From contig OX439132.1 of NCBI GenBank assembly GCA_949318235.1, positions 9,612,338 through 9,676,337 on the forward strand: a stretch of 64,000 bases of DNA, given 5' to 3'. The position numbers and the translations under genes are program-made. This stretch comes from Ecdyonurus torrentis (Eukaryota > Arthropoda > Insecta > Ephemeroptera > Heptageniidae). A model generated the notes under the pieces. It had not been told where the DNA came from. It ran no database searches and worked only from the letters and a program-made list of their open reading frames with translations. Of the stretch, positions 61,501 to 64,000 are shown piece after piece (within the stretch, counting starts at the first letter, position 1; the number at the start of each line of letters is the position of its first letter).

Positions 61501-63640
61501 TTATTTTAAGTATTCAATTAAATTCTTTATAATTTTGACTTGGCTGTAAGTGGTACAATAATTGTTTAAGTGTTGCATTTCAAAGGTATTTTAATATTTT
61601 CTGATTCATTAAGTATGTTTTTATTTGTTTTGTTACAGGATATCAGAGAAATCATTAAAAATAATGGTTTCGTAATTGCACAAACGAAACGTATTTTATT
61701 AAAACAAGAAGTTGCTGAGCAATTTTATATAGAACATAAAGGAAAATTTTTCTTTTCTCGACTTGTTGATTTAATGACCAGGTAATTTGTTATAGTTCTT
61801 ACATTATAGTTCTTGGTAGTATCACCCTTATGGGCAATTTTAAAAAAAAATGAATATACCTTATTTGCACCTCTCTCTGCTCCTCTTCCCTTTTTGTGTG
61901 TGTAGTTGTTAATATAGGAGAGCCTTCATTATGTAAGCACAAGTGACTCTGAAAATATAATATGTATATTTCCAAAAATCAAAAGGTTTGGCATGGAACT
62001 ATTTCTATGTAAATTGAGGCTGTTGATCTGTTGTGGTCATTTTCCAAATCAAACATAGTTTAGTTAATCAAATTTTAATTTAAGTCATAGTTAAATGAAA
62101 TTGTGCCAAGTAAAGTTTTTTAATGCAACATTGATTTATGATTTACTTCCAGTTTTTATCTCAGGGCTTTTATTTGCATGTACAGCGCTCTGGCCAAAAG
62201 TTTGAGAACAATTTGCATAGGTAACCTGCATTCACACTAAGCTTATAAATTCATTAGTTTTTTGTTCTAGCCCCCCCCCCCCCCCCCTCCATAATGATAA
62301 TTATTTTAATACAGAGAAAAAAAAAGTAAATTAAAAAAGGAAGTAAGTAAACATGGTATAAGCTGTAGGCTCCTCTTGAGATAGAAAAAGTATATTGTAT
62401 TAAACTGTGTGATGTGCTTATATAAATACTATATTTTGTATTTTTTACCATAATTATACCAATTAATTCAATTGTAAACTTGGGTGTAAATGCCACTTGC
62501 TTGGTCCACTTATTGTAAAGTGTTTCATTTTTGTTGAAATTTATATGAGTTTGTGGTCAAAATTGATGTCCACCTGTTCAGAACTTGGAAAAATTTCATA
62601 TCCACCTTTCGTTGAGTACAAAATTGAAACAACTTCAAATGAATGGCAAGTAGCATTTACACCTAAGAAAAGACAAATTAGTACATAGACTAGGAAAAAA
62701 AATTGCTCAGTAATGATAAAGAGTCCCTGTCAATTAACAGCCCAATTTCCCATTCCTCAATTTTTTTCACATCTGTATGTGTTTGTGTAATAAACTTATT
62801 AATGTGTTACAGTGGCTACATTGATGTCCATGTATTAGTGAAAGAAAATGCAATTCAACATTGGAGGCAGTTAATGGGACCTACTAAAGTATTTCAGGCA
62901 CAATTTACTGCCCCTGATAGTATACGTGGACGTCATGGATTATCAGACACTAGGAATGCAGCTCATGGATCAGGCAAGTTCACCTTAAAAGACATTTTAA
63001 TTTAAAGGGGTAGTAAACGATTGTGTTTTTAATAGTGGTCATCATGTTATTAAACCTCCCGAAAACGCGATCTCAAAAATTTAATTGATAAATGCATTGA
63101 ATGCAAAAGCTGTTACAGCGATCCCAAACCAACGTCACAGCTAAAACTTGCTCTCATGCTAGTTTGGCTCAAGTGAGAGTTACTCTTATTTCTATCTATC
63201 CATTATGATTATTTACCTGCTGGCATAAAAACATATATTATAGGCCCATATATAAAAGTATCCAGAGAAAAAATACGAGTAACTCCTGCTCACGCCAAGC
63301 TAGCGTGAGAGCAAGTTTAAGCTATGACGTAGGTTCGGAGTCGCTGTGACGACTTTTGCTCTAGCACGTTAATAATCAAAATTTTGAGATCGCGTTTTCG
63401 GGAGGTTTAATAACACAATGATCATGATCACTATTAAAAAAGCCATCATAACTTCCTTTAATAATTTTAAAATACTAACTTTTTTTTTTTCACATTACAG
63501 ATTCTGAAGAGTCAGCAGCAAAAGAAATAAATTTCTTTTTTCCAAATTTTGATCTTGGAAATTTCATCTCTAAATTAAAATTTCCTCTTCAACCTCAGCA
63601 ACTTAGTTTTGATGAAAATAAGTTTCAGCATAACATATAA
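58561..63640 (+). CDS. NME6: Nucleoside diphosphate kinase 6 (NME6)
   Basis: Group II NDP kinase family member, in animals a mitochondrial protein. Coding exons are 58561-58641, 61639-61781, 62813-62973 and 63501-63640, all in frame, giving 174 aa, close to human NME6. It starts MHKLGNGLQLTLAIVKPH, where Lys16 is the conserved phosphate-binding lysine. Other marks are RQLMGPTKVFQAQ, APDSIRGRHGLSDTRN and the active-site histidine His126 in NAAHGSD. A stop precedes the ATG in frame. The intron after exon 3 uses a GC donor (CAG|GCAAGT). Intron 1 is about 3 kb and contains the complete ST7 coding region on the same strand. The next gene starts 154 bp after the stop. Confidence 0.95.
58827..60344 (+). 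CDS. ST7: ST7 family membrane protein, intronless, nested in NME6 intron 1
   Basis: Homologue of vertebrate Suppressor of tumorigenicity 7, a conserved multi-pass protein of unclear biochemical role. The coding region is uninterrupted, 505 aa from the ATG at 58827. Hallmarks in order: ILEWWYFRKYGTSF (about 34-47), WRNPMNLFRGAEYQRF, EPLTYYDMNLSAQDHQTFF, AWRERNPVARIKAARNAL, FILLAEEEATTILEAE, a TPR-like helical middle, LAKYDDLSLPKSATICYTAA, HRAVEFNPHAPKYLLE and ELLPSFHEISVYP. Membrane segments are about 12-36, 442-464 and 471-487. An in-frame ATG 12 codons upstream (58791) lies across a likely acceptor (TTTGTATGTAG|GACTG, exon from 58805). A spliced leader exon therefore probably exists. The extra N-terminal membrane segment of human ST7 is absent or lies in such an exon. 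Confidence 0.93.
   Translation: MTVEHTGIVMFFASLAPKFYVTLTGVLSILSGFVTILEWWYFRKYGTSFINQVSFSHIAPWITGSSSDNRTSTSSNRALPESKLWRNPMNLFRGAEYQRFFWTTNKEPLTYYDMNLSAQDHQTFFTSEMDPRNPEYETDRLMQTAWRERNPVARIKAARNALARNDECVPAFILLAEEEATTILEAEDLLKKALPIAEANYRRTQLSQYMGPLEESIHHQDTICLSYIKRRLGMCARKLGKLKEAAKIFKDLVKDAPPVLCVHENLIEVLLEMQAYPDLQAVLAKYDDLSLPKSATICYTAALLKIRSVGDKFSPDIAIKTCLTPAENAAIDAIHRAVEFNPHAPKYLLETKPLILPPEHLLKRGDSEAVSYAFFHLIHWKRIEGALDLLQCTWESTFRKIPFPLERGHLFYPYPVSTEIADRELLPSFHEISVYPPKETPSLIYSLASFASFMAAFAIAVYAWPQDVANISITILDIVYVPVTLIMEKLEEMLRSNFWIQVPRT
60345..61638 (+). other. ST7 3' untranslated region and remainder of NME6 intron 1
   Basis: Overlapping AATAAA signals at 60510-60515 and 60515-60520 are the first likely poly(A) site of ST7. 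The rest is AT-rich intron. A short stretch near 61113-61130 (GGTAAGGCCCTTGTTGG) repeats one near 42382-42398 beside the TIR element of USO1 intron 7, so a decayed repeat may lie here. No other exon is seen. Confidence 0.5.
61782..62812 (+). other. NME6 intron 2
   Basis: AT-rich intron of about 1 kb with a C run at about 62271-62287. No additional exon or RNA was recognised. Confidence 0.6.
63006..63457. mobile_element. 452-bp TTAA-flanked foldback in NME6 intron 3
   Basis: TTAA at 63002-63005 and 63458-63461 bounds inverted repeats. Their best-paired blocks are TTTTTAATAGTG and TTATTAAACCTCCCGAAAAC with GCGATCTCAAAA. Further pairing occurs toward the centre (CTTGCTCTCATGCTAG; AGAGTTACTC). 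No coding capacity. It starts about 30 bp after the GC donor of exon 3. Confidence 0.75.
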
Positions 63641-63794
63641 ATGATATATCAAATACTCTAAATGTTTTTTTCTGTCTAAATATATATAATATTATATGCA
63701 TGTATACTATATAAAAATATTTAATCTATATGAATGTTAAATGTGCTGGCACATTGATGATTGAAATATTGATGTAAAATTAAATATAAACAAA

Positions 63795-63903
63795 ATGTCA
63801 GCAAAAGAAGATTCATTATTAATGTTTGCTGAAAAAACAGTAGCAACTAGTCCACAAAGTAAATCTATGTCTAAAACGGGGATATTTTTACTTACTGTAT
63901 CAG
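63795..63903 (+). CDS. First coding exon of a downstream gene, partial (possibly TMEM242-like)
   Basis: An ATG at 63795 opens 36 codons (MSAKEDSLLMFAEKTVAT...SKTGIFLLTVS) and ends at a consensus donor, CAG|GTAAGG. The gene continues beyond the window. The polar N-terminus followed by a hydrophobic stretch GIFLLTVSG resembles the start of TMEM242, but the match is short and the assignment tentative. It starts only 154 bp after the NME6 stop, with no obvious separate promoter. Confidence 0.5.
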
Positions 63904-64000
63904 GTAAGGTTACTGATTAACTTATTTTAAACTCAAAAGTAGAAGAGTTTATTGGAATTTATGGGCCAGTTAAAGACACAAGTTAAAGAAAAAAGAAAAA

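Overview
This is an AT-rich eukaryotic window with spliced genes, GT-AG introns, AATAAA poly(A) signals and very many (GA/CT)n, (AT)n and poly-A/T tracts. The protein set (REDD1/Scylla-Charybde, p115/USO1, HADH, ST7, NME6) and intron structure indicate an animal. An arthropod, probably an insect, is my best guess, but nothing seen here fixes the order.

Layout. 1 to about 32.38 kb is a gene-poor stretch with long microsatellites, homopolymers, two GC-richer blocks and a 3'-truncated U6 snRNA retropseudogene (minus). 32.39-36.3 kb holds a REDD1/Scylla-Charybde-type gene on the minus strand with two alternative first exons. The proximal one has a TATA box, a perfect three-unit heat-shock element and an ACGTG core. 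37.3-51.86 kb is the 16-coding-exon p115/USO1 gene on the plus strand, its introns crowded with small inverted-repeat elements. 51.87-58.01 kb is the 7-exon mitochondrial 3-hydroxyacyl-CoA dehydrogenase (HADH) gene on the minus strand, tail-to-tail with USO1. 58.56-63.64 kb is the 4-exon NME6 gene on the plus strand, head-to-head with HADH. Its first intron contains a complete, uninterrupted ST7 coding region on the same strand. A further first coding exon starts at 63795 and runs off the window.

The exon chains were joined by hand. Every junction keeps frame, giving 884 aa (USO1), 311 aa (HADH), 174 aa (NME6), 505 aa (ST7) and 208 or 161 aa (REDD1-like). Gene order alternates: REDD1-like and USO1 diverge, USO1 and HADH converge, HADH and NME6 diverge. 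The genes serve unrelated jobs (stress/TOR signalling, ER-Golgi tethering, mitochondrial beta-oxidation, nucleotide metabolism), so this is ordinary animal gene packing rather than a pathway cluster.

The most unusual content is (1) ST7 nested in NME6, (2) the stress-type alternative promoter of the REDD1-like gene, (3) a 2.8-kb terminal-inverted-repeat element with a 9-bp target duplication 15 nt inside an HADH intron, and (4) a dense, partly nested set of non-autonomous foldback elements, including one with about 269-bp near-identical arms in a USO1 intron. I saw no wholly new biochemical system.
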